Origin: Herbaspirillum aquaticum
GTDB lineage: Bacteria; Pseudomonadota; Gammaproteobacteria; Burkholderiales; Burkholderiaceae_D
Assembly (NCBI RefSeq): GCF_002213425.1
Contig: NZ_NJGV01000010.1
Span: 173,525-237,524 of the forward strand
Length of the DNA: 64,000 nt
Direction of reading: 5' to 3'
Shown: positions 53,347 through 62,513 of the stretch, piece after piece
Layout of the letters: every line of letters begins with the position of its first letter
Position numbering within the stretch: the first letter of the stretch is position 1
Translations under genes and position numbers: made by a program
Notes under the pieces: generated by a model
The model's input: the letters and a program-made list of their open reading frames with translations, nothing else
What the model was told of the DNA's origin: nothing
The model's database searches: none

Positions 53347-54060
53347 ATGACGCGCAAGATATTGATCGTCGACGATGACCAGAAGACCCGTACCCTCCTG
53401 AAGGCCTATCTGGAAAAGAACCAGTACGAAGTGCGCCTGGCCCATGACGGCGCGGCCTTCCTGACCGAGTTCCAGCGTTTTGCCGATGAGCTTTCGCTGG
53501 TGATCCTCGATGTGATGCTGCCCGACACCGACGGCTTTGCCCTGTGCAAGGCGGTGCGCCGCAAATCCAACGTGCCGGTCATCATGCTCACCGCCAGCTC
53601 CGACGAGACCGACCGCGTGGTCGGGCTGGAGCTGGGTGCGGACGACTACATCGCCAAGCCCTACAGCCCGCGCGAACTGCTGGCGCGCATCAAGGCCATT
53701 CACCGCCGCATCGGCATCGACAACAGTGCGGCGCCGCGCTACTACCGCTTCGCCGGCTTCTCGCTCGATACCGTGGAACGCACCCTCACCGACAGCGCCG
53801 GCGAGGTCGTGCCCCTGACCGGCATGGATTACCAATTGCTGAAGTATTTCGTCGAACATCCGGGCGACGTGCTCGATCGCAACGTGCTCTGTGAAGAAAC
53901 CCGCGGACGCGATGCCGGCCCGCTGGACCGCTCGCTGGATGTGCAGATAAGCAAGCTGCGCCTGCGCCTGAACGATGGCGGCCGCCAGCCGCACCTGATC
54001 AAGACCGTGCGCGGTGCCGGCTATGTCTTCTCGGCCGACGTCAGTGCCGCAGCCGCCTGA
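53347..54060 (+). CDS. OmpR-family response regulator
   Basis: A 237-residue response regulator. The receiver has the acidic pocket DDD (residues 9-11), the phosphorylated Asp55 (VILDVMLPD), a T/S switch and Lys in IAKPYSP. The C-terminal winged helix ends GGRQPHLIKTVRGAGYVF. It is 24 bases after the binding-protein gene and overlaps the kinase gene. Likely targets are the divergent amino sugar operon or another sugar uptake system. Confidence 0.93.
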   Translation: MTRKILIVDDDQKTRTLLKAYLEKNQYEVRLAHDGAAFLTEFQRFADELSLVILDVMLPDTDGFALCKAVRRKSNVPVIMLTASSDETDRVVGLELGADDYIAKPYSPRELLARIKAIHRRIGIDNSAAPRYYRFAGFSLDTVERTLTDSAGEVVPLTGMDYQLLKYFVEHPGDVLDRNVLCEETRGRDAGPLDRSLDVQISKLRLRLNDGGRQPHLIKTVRGAGYVFSADVSAAAA

Positions 54061-55591
54061 GAGCCTGGCACCGGAGACGGCGCCGCTGGCCGTGCCCGCT
54101 GCCGTGCGTCCCCCCAGCCTGCGCCGCCGCCTGGCCGCGCTGCTGGACTGGATGCTGCCGGATTCCCTGCTGGGCCGCCTGTCGGTGGTGATGATCTTTG
54201 GCGTGCTGGTCACGCAGGTGGCCGGCGGCCTGATCTGGGCCGTGCAGCTGCGCAGCAAGTCCGAGGCCGAGACCCGCACGGCCGCCCAGCACCTGGCCCA
54301 CAGCGCCGCCTCGGCGATCCGCTACTTCATGACCCTGCCGCCCAACTATCGCCCGCTGATGATCCAGCAGCTGCGCGAGATGGGCGGTACGCGTTTCTTC
54401 ATCAACGCCAACAGCAGCGCGGTGCCGGTCAAATCGATCGGCGACAGCCACCTGGCCAACCTGGCCATCGATGTGGCCGCCCAGACCCTGCGCGAAGACC
54501 TGCCCTTCCTGCCGGAAGCGCGGCTGGCCTTCGCCTGGCCGGATGGCCTGCCGGTGGCCAGCGATGGCCTCACCGTCAACGACCTGCCCGACAACTGGGT
54601 GCAGCACATCCTGCTGACCAAGCCCAACTCGGCCCCGGTGCTGGTGATCCAGATGCAGGTGGAAAGCGGCCGCTGGATCTACCTGGCCGCACTCATGCCC
54701 AACCCGTATTTCCTCGACAGCGACAATCCGCTCTGGCTGGACCGCCTGGTGCTGCAGGGTTTGTCGCTGGCGGCGATCCTCTTGCTGACCATCCTCGTGG
54801 TGCGCTGGACCACCCGTCCGCTGGCCGCCCTGGCCGATGCCGCCGAAGCCTTCGGCAAGGGCGAGACCGTGCCCAGCCTGCCCGAGACCGGCAGCCGCGA
54901 ATACGTCAAGACCGCGCGTGCCTTCTCCGGCATGCGCGAGCGCATCAAGCGCTACCTGGAAGACCGCGAGCGCCTGTTCGTCTCCATCTCGCATGACCTG
55001 CGCACCCCCATCACGCGCCTGAAGCTGCGCACCGAACTGATGGATGACGACGCCATGCGGACCGATTTCCATGATGACCTCGATGAGCTGGACATGATGG
55101 TCAAGGGTGCCCTGCAATCGGTGAAGGACAGCGACATCCACGAGAACCGCACCGAAGTGCGCCTCGATGCGCTGGTGCTGCGCATGATCCGCGATGCCCG
55201 CCTGGCCGGCCATGAGATCGCCTTCACGCCCTCCGGCATCAACGTCATGGCCAAGCCGCTGGCCTTGAAGCGCGCCATCGGCAACCTGTTCGACAATGCG
55301 CTGTACTATGGCCAGAAGGTCGAGATCAGCATCCGCCCCTCGGCCGGGGCCGGCGGCGACCTGGTGGAAATCGAGATCCGCGACCATGGTCCGGGCGTAC
55401 CGGAAGATGCCATGGGCACGCTGTTCCAGCCCTACGTGCGGCTGGAACACGGGCGCGCCCAGAACAGCGGCGGCATGGGTCTCGGCCTGGGCATCTCGCG
55501 CAATATCGTGCAAGCCCATGGCGGCGAACTGCTCTTGCGCAACCATCCGGAAGGCGGCCTGATCGCCACCATCATCCTGCCGGCGCGCTGA
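54023..55591 (+). CDS. Sensor histidine kinase
   Basis: A 522-residue membrane kinase. Two membrane helices (about 47-70 and 245-265) enclose a periplasmic sensor of about 170 residues. HAMP follows, then HisKA with H324 (FVSISHDLRTPITRLK) and the ATPase domain with the N box (LFDNALYYG), G1 (DHGPGVPE) and G2 (GMGLGLGIS). It overlaps the response regulator gene by 38 bases, longer than usual, but no later start keeps the first helix. Confidence 0.9.
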   Translation: MSSRPTSVPQPPESLAPETAPLAVPAAVRPPSLRRRLAALLDWMLPDSLLGRLSVVMIFGVLVTQVAGGLIWAVQLRSKSEAETRTAAQHLAHSAASAIRYFMTLPPNYRPLMIQQLREMGGTRFFINANSSAVPVKSIGDSHLANLAIDVAAQTLREDLPFLPEARLAFAWPDGLPVASDGLTVNDLPDNWVQHILLTKPNSAPVLVIQMQVESGRWIYLAALMPNPYFLDSDNPLWLDRLVLQGLSLAAILLLTILVVRWTTRPLAALADAAEAFGKGETVPSLPETGSREYVKTARAFSGMRERIKRYLEDRERLFVSISHDLRTPITRLKLRTELMDDDAMRTDFHDDLDELDMMVKGALQSVKDSDIHENRTEVRLDALVLRMIRDARLAGHEIAFTPSGINVMAKPLALKRAIGNLFDNALYYGQKVEISIRPSAGAGGDLVEIEIRDHGPGVPEDAMGTLFQPYVRLEHGRAQNSGGMGLGLGISRNIVQAHGGELLLRNHPEGGLIATIILPAR

Positions 55592-55765
55592 CGATCCGTC
55601 GGGAACGGGCCGCGCGATTCATCTGTCAGACAGATCAATCGCATCAAAATTTTGCATTTAAATAATAAGTGGCGGAAGCGTAGACTTCCACACACCACCC
55701 AGGAAGTGGCAGTTCAGGCAGTTCCCCCTCGATTCTTCCCGCAGAACATTTCTCCAAGGAGACCC

Positions 55766-56800
55766 ATGAGCTATATCGCCGAACCCTCCCGCTACGATGG
55801 CCGCATGCCCTACCGCCGCACCGGCCGCAGCGGCCTGCTGCTGCCCGCCGTCTCGCTGGGCCTGTGGCAGAACTTCGGTGGCGTCGACAACTTCGAAACC
55901 GGCCGCGCCGTGCTGCGCCGTGCCTTCGACCGTGGCGTCACGCACTTCGACCTGGCCAACAACTACGGTCCCCCGGCCGGTTCGGCCGAGGAAAACTTCG
56001 GCCGCTGGATGGCCAAGGATTTCCTGCCCTACCGCGATGAGCTGGTCATCTCCAGCAAGGCCGGCTGGCAGATGTGGCCCGGTCCCTATGGCGGTCCCAG
56101 CGGCGCGCGCAAGCACCTCATCGCCAGCTGCGAACAGAGCTTGAAGCGCATGGGCCTGGACTATGTCGACATCTTCTATTCGCACCGTGTCGATGCCGAC
56201 ACCCCACTGGAAGAGACCATGGGCGCGCTGGCGCAGCTGCATCGCCAGGGCAAGGCGCTCTACGTGGGCATCTCGTCCTATTCGCCCGAGCTGACCCGCA
56301 AGGCCGCGGCCATCCTCAAGAGTGAAGGCGTACCGCTCCTGATCCACCAGCCCAACTATTCCATGCTCAACCGCACGATCGAAAGCGGCCTGCTGCCGGC
56401 GCTGGAAGAACTGGGCGTGGGTTGCATCGGCTTCTCGCCGCTTGCGCAAGGTCTCCTGACCAGCAAGTACCTGGGCGGCGTGCCGGAAGGTGCCCGCGTG
56501 ACGCGCGCACCTTCGCTGCCGCAGCGCATGCTGTCCGACGACAACCTGGCGCGCATCCGTGCCTTGAACGACATTGCCGCCAAGCGCGGACAGACCCTCG
56601 CGCAGATGGCCATCGCCTGGGTGCTGCGCGATGCGCGCGTGACCTCGGCACTGATCGGTGCGCGCACCGTCGAGCAGCTCGATGATTCGCTGGATGCGCT
56701 CAAGAAGCTGGACTTCACGCAGGAGGAACTGGCCAGCATCGACAAGCACGCCACCGATGGCGATGTGGACCTGTGGAAGGTATCGTCCTCGATCACCTGA
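55766..56800 (+). CDS. yghZ: Aldo/keto reductase, YghZ (L-glyceraldehyde 3-phosphate reductase) type
   Basis: A 344-residue AKR of the YghZ group, whose E. coli member has 346 residues. N-terminal RYDGRMPYRRTGRSGLLLPAVSLGLWQNFG, FDLANNYGPPAGSAEENFGR, SSKAGWQMWPGPYG and the ending TDGDVDLWKVSS are characteristic. The catalytic Tyr, Lys and His (YSHRVD) are present. It reduces L-glyceraldehyde-3-phosphate and reactive aldehydes such as methylglyoxal with NADPH. CAAGGAGACCC precedes the start. Confidence 0.88.
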   Translation: MSYIAEPSRYDGRMPYRRTGRSGLLLPAVSLGLWQNFGGVDNFETGRAVLRRAFDRGVTHFDLANNYGPPAGSAEENFGRWMAKDFLPYRDELVISSKAGWQMWPGPYGGPSGARKHLIASCEQSLKRMGLDYVDIFYSHRVDADTPLEETMGALAQLHRQGKALYVGISSYSPELTRKAAAILKSEGVPLLIHQPNYSMLNRTIESGLLPALEELGVGCIGFSPLAQGLLTSKYLGGVPEGARVTRAPSLPQRMLSDDNLARIRALNDIAAKRGQTLAQMAIAWVLRDARVTSALIGARTVEQLDDSLDALKKLDFTQEELASIDKHATDGDVDLWKVSSSIT

Positions 56801-56828
56801 AGCCGGTCGGCGAGCGCCTCAACGAAGA

Positions 56829-56860
56829 GCTTGTCCCGTTTGCGCGGGACAGGCTTTTTT
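56829..56860 (+). terminator. Rho-independent terminator after yghZ
   Basis: GCTTGTCCCG (56829-56838) and CGGGACAGGC (56845-56854) form a stem with a six-base loop and one wobble, followed by six T residues. Confidence 0.85.
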
Positions 56861-57306
56861 CATGAGCGCTCGCCGGGGTCGGCGTCTTCCACCCGCTCCG
56901 GACGCGACCACATCCAGGCTGCACCCAGTGCCATGCCCAGCGTGGCCAGCACGATCACCCAGTGGCGCTTGACGGTGAAGAGCATGATGACCAGGCACAG
57001 GCTCATCATGAGGGACGCGCTGATCTTGGCACGCCGCGCCACCACGCGGCCGTGGCGCCAGTTGTGGATCATCGGGCCGAACAGGCGATGCTGTTCCAGC
57101 CAGCGCTGCAGGCGCGGCGAACCCTTGCCGGCGGCCCAGGCGGAAAGCAGCACGAATTCGGTGGTGGGAAGGCCGGGAATGAAGATGGCCACGATGCCGA
57201 TACCCAGGCTGGCATAGGCCAGCAGCAGCCACAGCCAGCGCGTGCGGCGCGGGGCCAGCTGGCTGGTCTGCAGCGGCAGGGGCGGTTGGGACGGACTGTC
57301 CGCCAT
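56860..57306 (-). CDS. DUF454 (YbaN-like) membrane protein
   Basis: A 148-residue inner-membrane protein. The first helix LLLAYASLGIGIVAIFIPGLPTTEFVLLSAWAAGKGSPR and a central pair of helices (ASLMMSLCLVIMLF, WVIVLATLGMALGAAWMW) enclose the family motif HRLFGPMIHNWR. The family has unknown function and often lies near heme genes. Here it is four bases from a heme oxygenase gene on the same strand, so the two are cotranscribed. The last residues overlap the terminator of the convergent yghZ by one base. Confidence 0.85.
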   Translation of the reverse strand: MADSPSQPPLPLQTSQLAPRRTRWLWLLLAYASLGIGIVAIFIPGLPTTEFVLLSAWAAGKGSPRLQRWLEQHRLFGPMIHNWRHGRVVARRAKISASLMMSLCLVIMLFTVKRHWVIVLATLGMALGAAWMWSRPERVEDADPGERS

Positions 57307-57310
57307 GGTC

Positions 57311-57904
57311 TCAGTCCAGCGCGAAGTGCCGTTTCAACAGCACGCCGAAACGTTCGAAGGCCGCACGGGCACCGGCGACCACCGCATCCTGTTCCTGCGC
57401 CGAAAGGCCGGGCGCGTCGAGGAAGCTGACGAAGCGTCGCCACACCACCGCGCGTCCTTCCGGATAGGCCGCCAGGTTGCGCGCGCCGAAGGTCTCGCTC
57501 ACGCCCAGCTTTTCCTTGACCTCCTTGAGCAGGAAGGCCGCACCCAGGGTCGAGCCTTCCGAGACGTAGAGCCAGCCCAGGGCTTCGGGCATGGCCACCT
57601 TGCCGGTGGCAATGGCGGCGTCACCCGGTGCGGCATCCAGGTCGGCCAGGTCGGCCAGCGCGGCGGCTTCGCGGCCGCGCACCTGCAGGTCGGGCACGGC
57701 GGCCTGGATCGCCCGGTCCTCGAAGAGATGTTCGACATCGCGCTGGAAGTGATACTGCGCCGCCACGAAGCGCACGTACTGCGCACGGCTGGCGAAGGGT
57801 TGCGCCTGTTCCATCAGGGCATGCATCTGTTCGTGCAGCGTGGCCGTTTCATCCTTGAGACGGGCCGAGAGCAGGGCGGGGGCGGTAGAGAGAGGATTCA
57901 TCAT
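57311..57904 (-). CDS. Biliverdin-producing heme oxygenase
   Basis: A 197-residue helical protein of the HemO/BphO family. Its proximal His is probably H24 (TLHEQMH), and the distal-helix motif YVSEGSTLGAAFLLK matches the Gly-rich heme-contact helix. It opens heme to biliverdin, releasing iron and CO, in heme-iron acquisition or to make bilin chromophore for a bacteriophytochrome. No heme receptor or phytochrome gene adjoins; the partner is the DUF454 gene. Two ATG codons stand in tandem at the start. Confidence 0.87.
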   Translation of the reverse strand: MMNPLSTAPALLSARLKDETATLHEQMHALMEQAQPFASRAQYVRFVAAQYHFQRDVEHLFEDRAIQAAVPDLQVRGREAAALADLADLDAAPGDAAIATGKVAMPEALGWLYVSEGSTLGAAFLLKEVKEKLGVSETFGARNLAAYPEGRAVVWRRFVSFLDAPGLSAQEQDAVVAGARAAFERFGVLLKRHFALD

Positions 57905-58033
57905 GGTCGGGACGGGTCATCATGTTGCCGCCCGGGAGATCCGGCGGGCCGATCATCTCGATGGCCCAGGGCGGCGCGGCTGGCAGACCCGGCCTGCGGG
58001 AGGACGGAAGAGGCTGACTGCGTCGGCCATTTT

Positions 58034-58074
58034 AACGCAAACGGCCGGAGCCGCTTGCGTGCGGGGCCGGCCGT
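58034..58074 (-). terminator. Terminator-like hairpin downstream of the chemoreceptor
   Basis: On the minus strand CGGCCGGCCCCGC and GCGGCTCCGGCCG pair with a small internal loop and are followed by TTTGCGTT. It is the second hairpin after the chemoreceptor stop at 58133. Confidence 0.6.
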
Positions 58075-58086
58075 GGGGTGTGTCAT

Positions 58087-58125
58087 TTCGTCATTCTGAC
58101 GAGGCGGGCACGTCAGAATGACGAA
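58087..58125. repeat. Perfect 15-bp inverted repeat
   Basis: TTCGTCATTCTGACG and CGTCAGAATGACGAA are separated by nine bases, eight bases from the chemoreceptor stop. There is no T-run. It would form a very stable 3' end hairpin of the chemoreceptor mRNA. Confidence 0.85.
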
Positions 58126-58132
58126 GGTGGCG

Positions 58133-59929
58133 CTACATCTTGAAGCCGCCCACCAGCACCGACAGCCGGTGCGCCTCATCCTGCAAGGACTTGGCGGCGG
58201 CCGCCGCTTGTTCGACCAGCGCTGCATTCTGTTGCGTGCCTTCGTCGATATGCGTGATGGCCAGGTTCACTTCCTGGATGCCGCCATTCTGTTCGCTGCT
58301 GGCATGGGCGATTTCGCTGACGATCACGCTGACGTCCCGGATGCTGGCCACGATCTGTTCCATGGTCTGCCCGGCCTGGGCCACCAGTACACCGCCATCG
58401 GCCACCTTGGCCACCGAGGTGTCGATGAGCTGCTTGATCTCCTTGGCGGCCTGGGCGCTGCGCTGGGCCAGCGAACGCACTTCGGAGGCCACCACCGCGA
58501 AGCCGCGTCCCTGCTCGCCCGCCCGCGCCGCTTCCACCGCGGCATTCAGGGCCAGGATATTGGTCTGGAAGGCGATGCCGTCGATGACCGTGATGATGTC
58601 GGCGATCTGGCGCGAGGAGGCATTGATGGCCTCCATGGTCGAGACCACGTTGCCGACCACTTCACCGCCTTGCGCGGCGATCTTCGACGCATTGCCGGCC
58701 AGTTCATTGGCGCGGCGCGCGTTCTCCGAGTTCTGCTGTACGGTCGAGGTCAGTTCTTCCATGGCCGAGGCGGTTTCTTCCAGCGCACCGGCCTGCTGCT
58801 CGGTGCGGGCCGACAGGTCCTGGTTGCCGCTGGCGATCTCGGTGGAAGAAATCTTGACGGTATCGCTGCTGCGGCGCACGTCCTGCAGGATGCCGGTGAT
58901 CTGGTTGACGAACTGGTTGAAGGAACGCGAAATCTGCGTCAGTTCATCCTTGCCATCTTCGGCCAGGCGCAGGGTCAGGTCGCCATTGCCGGAGGACAGG
59001 CTGTCCATGGCCCGGCGTACGCGCGACAGGCGCAGGAACACGGCAGTGGTGATCAGGCTCATGATGCCGGCCGCCACCAGTGCCACCAGCACCAGGGCGA
59101 TCAGCGCCGAGCGGGTGGCATTGCGCATGCCGGCGGTGACGTCGGCCTTGTCCATGGCCAGCATCAGGGTCCATTCGGTGCCTTTGATGGGGATGCCCTT
59201 GATGAGCTTGACCGAGCCCTCCAGCGTCAGCGCGCTGACCTTGTCGTCGCCGCCCAGGCTTTGCAGGCGTTCCGGGGTGAGTTCGGCATTCCATTCCTTG
59301 GCCGGCTTGTTGACCCACTGGCCGTCAGGGTGGGCCAGCATGAGGCCGTCACGGTCCACCAGGAAGGCATAGCTGGCCGGGGTCGGGTGAATCGAGCGCA
59401 CCACCTCCGAGACCCCGTCCAGGAACATGGCCGCCGCCACCACGCCCACGCGCTGGCCGTTCTGCATCACCGGGGCGGTGAAGGAGACCATCGGCTTCTT
59501 GGTGGCCACGTCGGTATAGGGCTTGGTCAGCACCGGCTTGCCGGCCGCCACGGCCTGCTTGTACCAGGGGCGGGCGGTGGGGTCATAGCCGGCCGGCAGG
59601 CCTTCGGCGGCGGAGGTGAAGGCAGCCTTGTCCTCGCGGCCCAGGGTCGTGACGTAGAAGCCGCCGCTCTTTTGCAGCAGCTTGATGACGAACACCGGGT
59701 CGGCCCCCTGCACGCCTTCGGCAGCCGCTACCGTCATGGCGGTGCGGGCGGCCACCCATTCATTGATGGTGGAGCCGAACCCGGTGGCCACCGCTTGCGC
59801 ATTGCGCTCGATGGCGCGCTCGTTGTCGGTCTGGATGATGAAGAAGGACACCGTGCCGACCACCGCCAGGCTGGCGACGAGCAGGGTGATCGTATAGAAC
59901 AGGATGCGGGCTTTGATGGAGTTGAGCAT
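58133..59929 (-). CDS. Methyl-accepting chemotaxis protein with Cache sensor domain
   Basis: A 598-residue chemoreceptor. The first membrane helix (about 9-33) is followed by a large double-Cache-type sensor: [80 protein letters not shown] second helix near 290, HAMP and the signalling hairpin ([24 protein letters not shown]) complete it. Cache chemoreceptors of this type often bind amino acids, carboxylates or polyamines. It has no CheR-docking tail. Ligand unknown. Confidence 0.93.
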   Translation of the reverse strand: MLNSIKARILFYTITLLVASLAVVGTVSFFIIQTDNERAIERNAQAVATGFGSTINEWVAARTAMTVAAAEGVQGADPVFVIKLLQKSGGFYVTTLGREDKAAFTSAAEGLPAGYDPTARPWYKQAVAAGKPVLTKPYTDVATKKPMVSFTAPVMQNGQRVGVVAAAMFLDGVSEVVRSIHPTPASYAFLVDRDGLMLAHPDGQWVNKPAKEWNAELTPERLQSLGGDDKVSALTLEGSVKLIKGIPIKGTEWTLMLAMDKADVTAGMRNATRSALIALVLVALVAAGIMSLITTAVFLRLSRVRRAMDSLSSGNGDLTLRLAEDGKDELTQISRSFNQFVNQITGILQDVRRSSDTVKISSTEIASGNQDLSARTEQQAGALEETASAMEELTSTVQQNSENARRANELAGNASKIAAQGGEVVGNVVSTMEAINASSRQIADIITVIDGIAFQTNILALNAAVEAARAGEQGRGFAVVASEVRSLAQRSAQAAKEIKQLIDTSVAKVADGGVLVAQAGQTMEQIVASIRDVSVIVSEIAHASSEQNGGIQEVNLAITHIDEGTQQNAALVEQAAAAAKSLQDEAHRLSVLVGGFKM

Positions 59930-60232
59930 GTGGAATCCCTGGAATCATTATTGTCTTGCGGTAACCCAGCCCCGTTCAATGGCGATGGACGGCATCCGGA
60001 CCGGTGCATGAGTGTGGCCCTCGCAGCGCTTGCTGCAACCGGGGAATACAGCGGGAATTCACCGTCTGATGCAGGCTTGGCCGGTTCTCCGGCGGTTGCG
60101 GGGCGAGATGAAAAAACTTAGTCCTTACGAAGCAGGTCAGGCCGCTATCCCTTGCGGGAAGCGGTCATGGATGAATGAAAATGATTTTTTACTAAGTTTT
60201 TTCCGGGATGGGTGTGGCCCTTGCTGACAAAT
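59930..60232. other. 303-base intergenic region with nested inverted repeats
   Basis: Between the chemoreceptor start and the GntR gene stop, both on the minus strand. The only marked feature is the nested hairpin at 60110-60203. The rest could hold the chemoreceptor promoter; no clear -35/-10 pair was found. Confidence 0.6.
60110..60203. repeat. Nested inverted repeats; possible structured RNA or bidirectional terminator
   Basis: GAAAAAACTTAGT (60110-60122) and ACTAAGTTTTTTC (60191-60203) are perfect 13-bp arms 68 bases apart. Inside, CCGCT-A-TCCC and GGGA-AGCGG form a second stem. The outer arms end in six T residues in either direction. It could end the GntR transcript, or be a small structured RNA. 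Confidence 0.6.
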
Positions 60233-60925
60233 TCATGACAGCAGTTCACGCAACAGGTCCTTGCGCGGGCCGGACTTGGGCTCAAAGGCCAGCGCCTGCT
60301 CCACATGCAGCAGGTGGTGCTCCATCAGTTCGACGGCCTTCTCGACATCGCCCGCCCGCGCCGCCGCGATGAATGCGCCGTGTTCCTCGCTGGAGCAGGC
60401 GGCATCGCGCGTGGACTGGTAGAGCATGGTGATGAGGGCACTGCGGCCGGCCAGCTTTTCCAGGATGTCGGTCAGTACGTCGTTGCCCACGATGCGGGCC
60501 AGCAGGATGTGGAAGTCGCTCAAGAGCGAAGAGCGCACCTGCATGTTGTCATCCTTGACGGCCTGGCGTTCCTGTTCCAGGTGCGCTTCCAGCCGGGCGT
60601 AATCCTCTTCGGTGGCGCAGGCCACGAACTGGCGCACCATCGCCGCTTCCAATGCCCGGCGCACGAAGAACAGGTTGCGCGTCTCCTCCACCGTGGGTTT
60701 GCTGACGAAGGCGCCCTTGTCGGGGATCAGGTCCACCAGCTTGTCCTTGGCCAGCATCACCAGTGCCGCGCGGATCTTGGTACGGCTGACCTGGTAGACC
60801 CGCGCCAGCGCTTCCTCGGGCAGCTTGGCGCCGGGCGGCAGGCGCTGCGCGGCGATATTGGCGGCGATGTCGCTGGCGATGGCGTCGGAACTGTCGGGCG
60901 CGGGGGCAGGGGCGGAAGCGGTCAT
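60233..60925 (-). CDS. GntR-family regulator, FCD type
   Basis: A 230-residue regulator. The N-terminal winged helix is AIASDIAANIAAQRLPPGAKLPEEALARVYQVSRTKIRAALVMLAKDKLVDLIPDKGAFV. The C-terminal FCD effector domain has SDFHILLARIVGNDVL and MEHHLLHVEQAL, with the His and Asp used for metal and acid binding. It lies downstream of dctA on the same strand and near an allantoate-type amidohydrolase gene. A role controlling that divergent pair through the TTGNATACAA sites is likely. No clear Shine-Dalgarno. Confidence 0.88.
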   Translation of the reverse strand: MTASAPAPAPDSSDAIASDIAANIAAQRLPPGAKLPEEALARVYQVSRTKIRAALVMLAKDKLVDLIPDKGAFVSKPTVEETRNLFFVRRALEAAMVRQFVACATEEDYARLEAHLEQERQAVKDDNMQVRSSLLSDFHILLARIVGNDVLTDILEKLAGRSALITMLYQSTRDAACSSEEHGAFIAAARAGDVEKAVELMEHHLLHVEQALAFEPKSGPRKDLLRELLS

Positions 60926-61014
60926 GGCTGGCGTGGACGGGTGGCTGTGAGGGCCGCCATGCGGCGGCGCTCCATTGTAACCAGTGCAAGCAGGTGCAGC
61001 CATGTCTCTCGTGC

Positions 61015-62346
61015 TCAGGCCTGGGCCGGCTTGGCCATCACGCCGGGCAGGTCGATGACGGGCAGTTCCTCGGCCAGCGGCGTCACCTGCTCGCCATTGA
61101 GGACGGCGCGGGCGCGCTGCTTGTCGATATCCTTTTCCCAGCTGGCGATGACCACCGTGGCCACGCAGTTGCCCAGCAGGTTGCCCAGCGCACGGGCGAT
61201 GCCGATGAACCAGTCGATGGACAGCACCAGCACCAGGCCCACCACCGGAATGGCCGGGATGGTGGTCAGCGTGGCCGCCAGGATCACGATGGCCGAGCCC
61301 GGCACCCCGTGCGCGCCCTTGGAGGTCACCAGGGCAATGGCCAGGATCGCCGCCAGGTCGCCCCAGGACAGGTGCGTGTTGGTGGCCTGGGCGATGAAGA
61401 GCGCGGCCATGGTCAGGTAGATCGAGAAGGCATCCAGGTTGAAGGAATAGCCGGTCGGGATCACCAGGCCGACGGTGGATTTCTTGATGCCCATGTGTTC
61501 CAGCTTCCTCATGATCTGCGGCAGCACGCTGTCCGAGGAGGTGGTGGCCAGCACCACCACCAGCTCTTCGCGCAGGTAGCGGATCAGCTTGAAGATGGAC
61601 AGCCCGCTGGCGCGCAGGATGCCGCCCAGCACCACCAGCACGAAGAAGATCACCGCGCCGTAGAACAGCAGCACCAGCAGCGCCAGCTGCTTGAGCGAGC
61701 CGATGCCGTACTTGCCCACCGTGAAGGCAATGGCCCCCAGCACGCCCAGCGGTGCCAGGCGGATGAAGAAGGACATGCACTTGAAGAAGGCATCCGACAG
61801 CGACGACACCAGGGCCACGACCGGCGCCCCCTTCTCGCCGATCAACAGCAGCGCGCAGCCGAAGGTCACCGAGATCAGCAGCACCTGCAGCACGTCGCCG
61901 GAGGTGAAGGCGCTCACGGCGGTGGCCGGGATCAGCTTCATGATGAAGTCGGCAAAGCCGGTTTCCTTGACCTTGCCGGCATTGGCCATGTAGCCCGACA
62001 GGCTGCTGGCGTCCAGGTTGCTGGGGTCGATGTTCATGCCCGCGCCCGGCTGTACCACCAGGGCCAGCACCAGGCCCAGCAGCAGGGCGATGGTCGTGAC
62101 CACCTCGAAGTAGATGATGGCCTTCACGCCCACGCTGCCCACCTTCTTCAGGTCGCTGGCGCCGCAGATGCCCTGTACCACCACGCAGAAGACGATCACC
62201 GGAATGATCATCTTGATCAGCTTGATGAAGCCGTCGCCCAGCGGTTTGAGGCTCTGGCCGAAGTCGGGCCAGAACAACCCGATGACGATGCCGGCCACCA
62301 AGGCCAGCACCACCTGCCCGAACAGGGACTTGAATACTTTGCTCAC
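61015..62346 (-). CDS. dctA: C4-dicarboxylate/proton symporter DctA
   Basis: A 443-residue glutamate-transporter-fold symporter. N-terminal KSLFGQVVLALVAGIVIGLFWPD, the serine-rich hairpin region ATTSSDSVLPQIMRKLE, GLVIPTGYSFNLDAFSIYLT and the SKGAHGVPGSAIVILAATL hairpin are all characteristic of DctA. It takes up succinate, malate, fumarate and aspartate. The short C-terminal tail is typical. It is divergent from the amidohydrolase and is followed by the GntR gene. Confidence 0.93.
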   Translation of the reverse strand: MSKVFKSLFGQVVLALVAGIVIGLFWPDFGQSLKPLGDGFIKLIKMIIPVIVFCVVVQGICGASDLKKVGSVGVKAIIYFEVVTTIALLLGLVLALVVQPGAGMNIDPSNLDASSLSGYMANAGKVKETGFADFIMKLIPATAVSAFTSGDVLQVLLISVTFGCALLLIGEKGAPVVALVSSLSDAFFKCMSFFIRLAPLGVLGAIAFTVGKYGIGSLKQLALLVLLFYGAVIFFVLVVLGGILRASGLSIFKLIRYLREELVVVLATTSSDSVLPQIMRKLEHMGIKKSTVGLVIPTGYSFNLDAFSIYLTMAALFIAQATNTHLSWGDLAAILAIALVTSKGAHGVPGSAIVILAATLTTIPAIPVVGLVLVLSIDWFIGIARALGNLLGNCVATVVIASWEKDIDKQRARAVLNGEQVTPLAEELPVIDLPGVMAKPAQA

Positions 62347-62426
62347 CGTTGTCTCCTCGTCTTGTCTTATTGAAATGTTGCCAACGCTGGTGATCTTTTT
62401 TGTCGCGGTGGCGCCAGATCACTATA

Positions 62427-62449
62427 TTGCATACAATTTTTGAATACAA
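62427..62449. promoter_or_regulatory. Two TTGNATACAA sites, candidate GntR operator
   Basis: TTGCATACAA (62427-62436) and TTGAATACAA (62440-62449) are near-palindromic direct copies 13 bases apart in the AT-rich gap between dctA and the amidohydrolase. FCD-type GntR proteins often bind this kind of TTG-N4-CAA sequence. Confidence 0.6.
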
Positions 62450-62513
62450 TAAAAAAGACGAAAATTTTCGAGTCCCGCTCCATCCCGGAGCCGGTCGATC
62501 ACGAGGAGACGCG

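Noticed and set aside
58118..60121. 667-codon plus-strand frame
   Set aside because: Antisense to the Cache chemoreceptor; Gly/His/Arg-rich without any domain.
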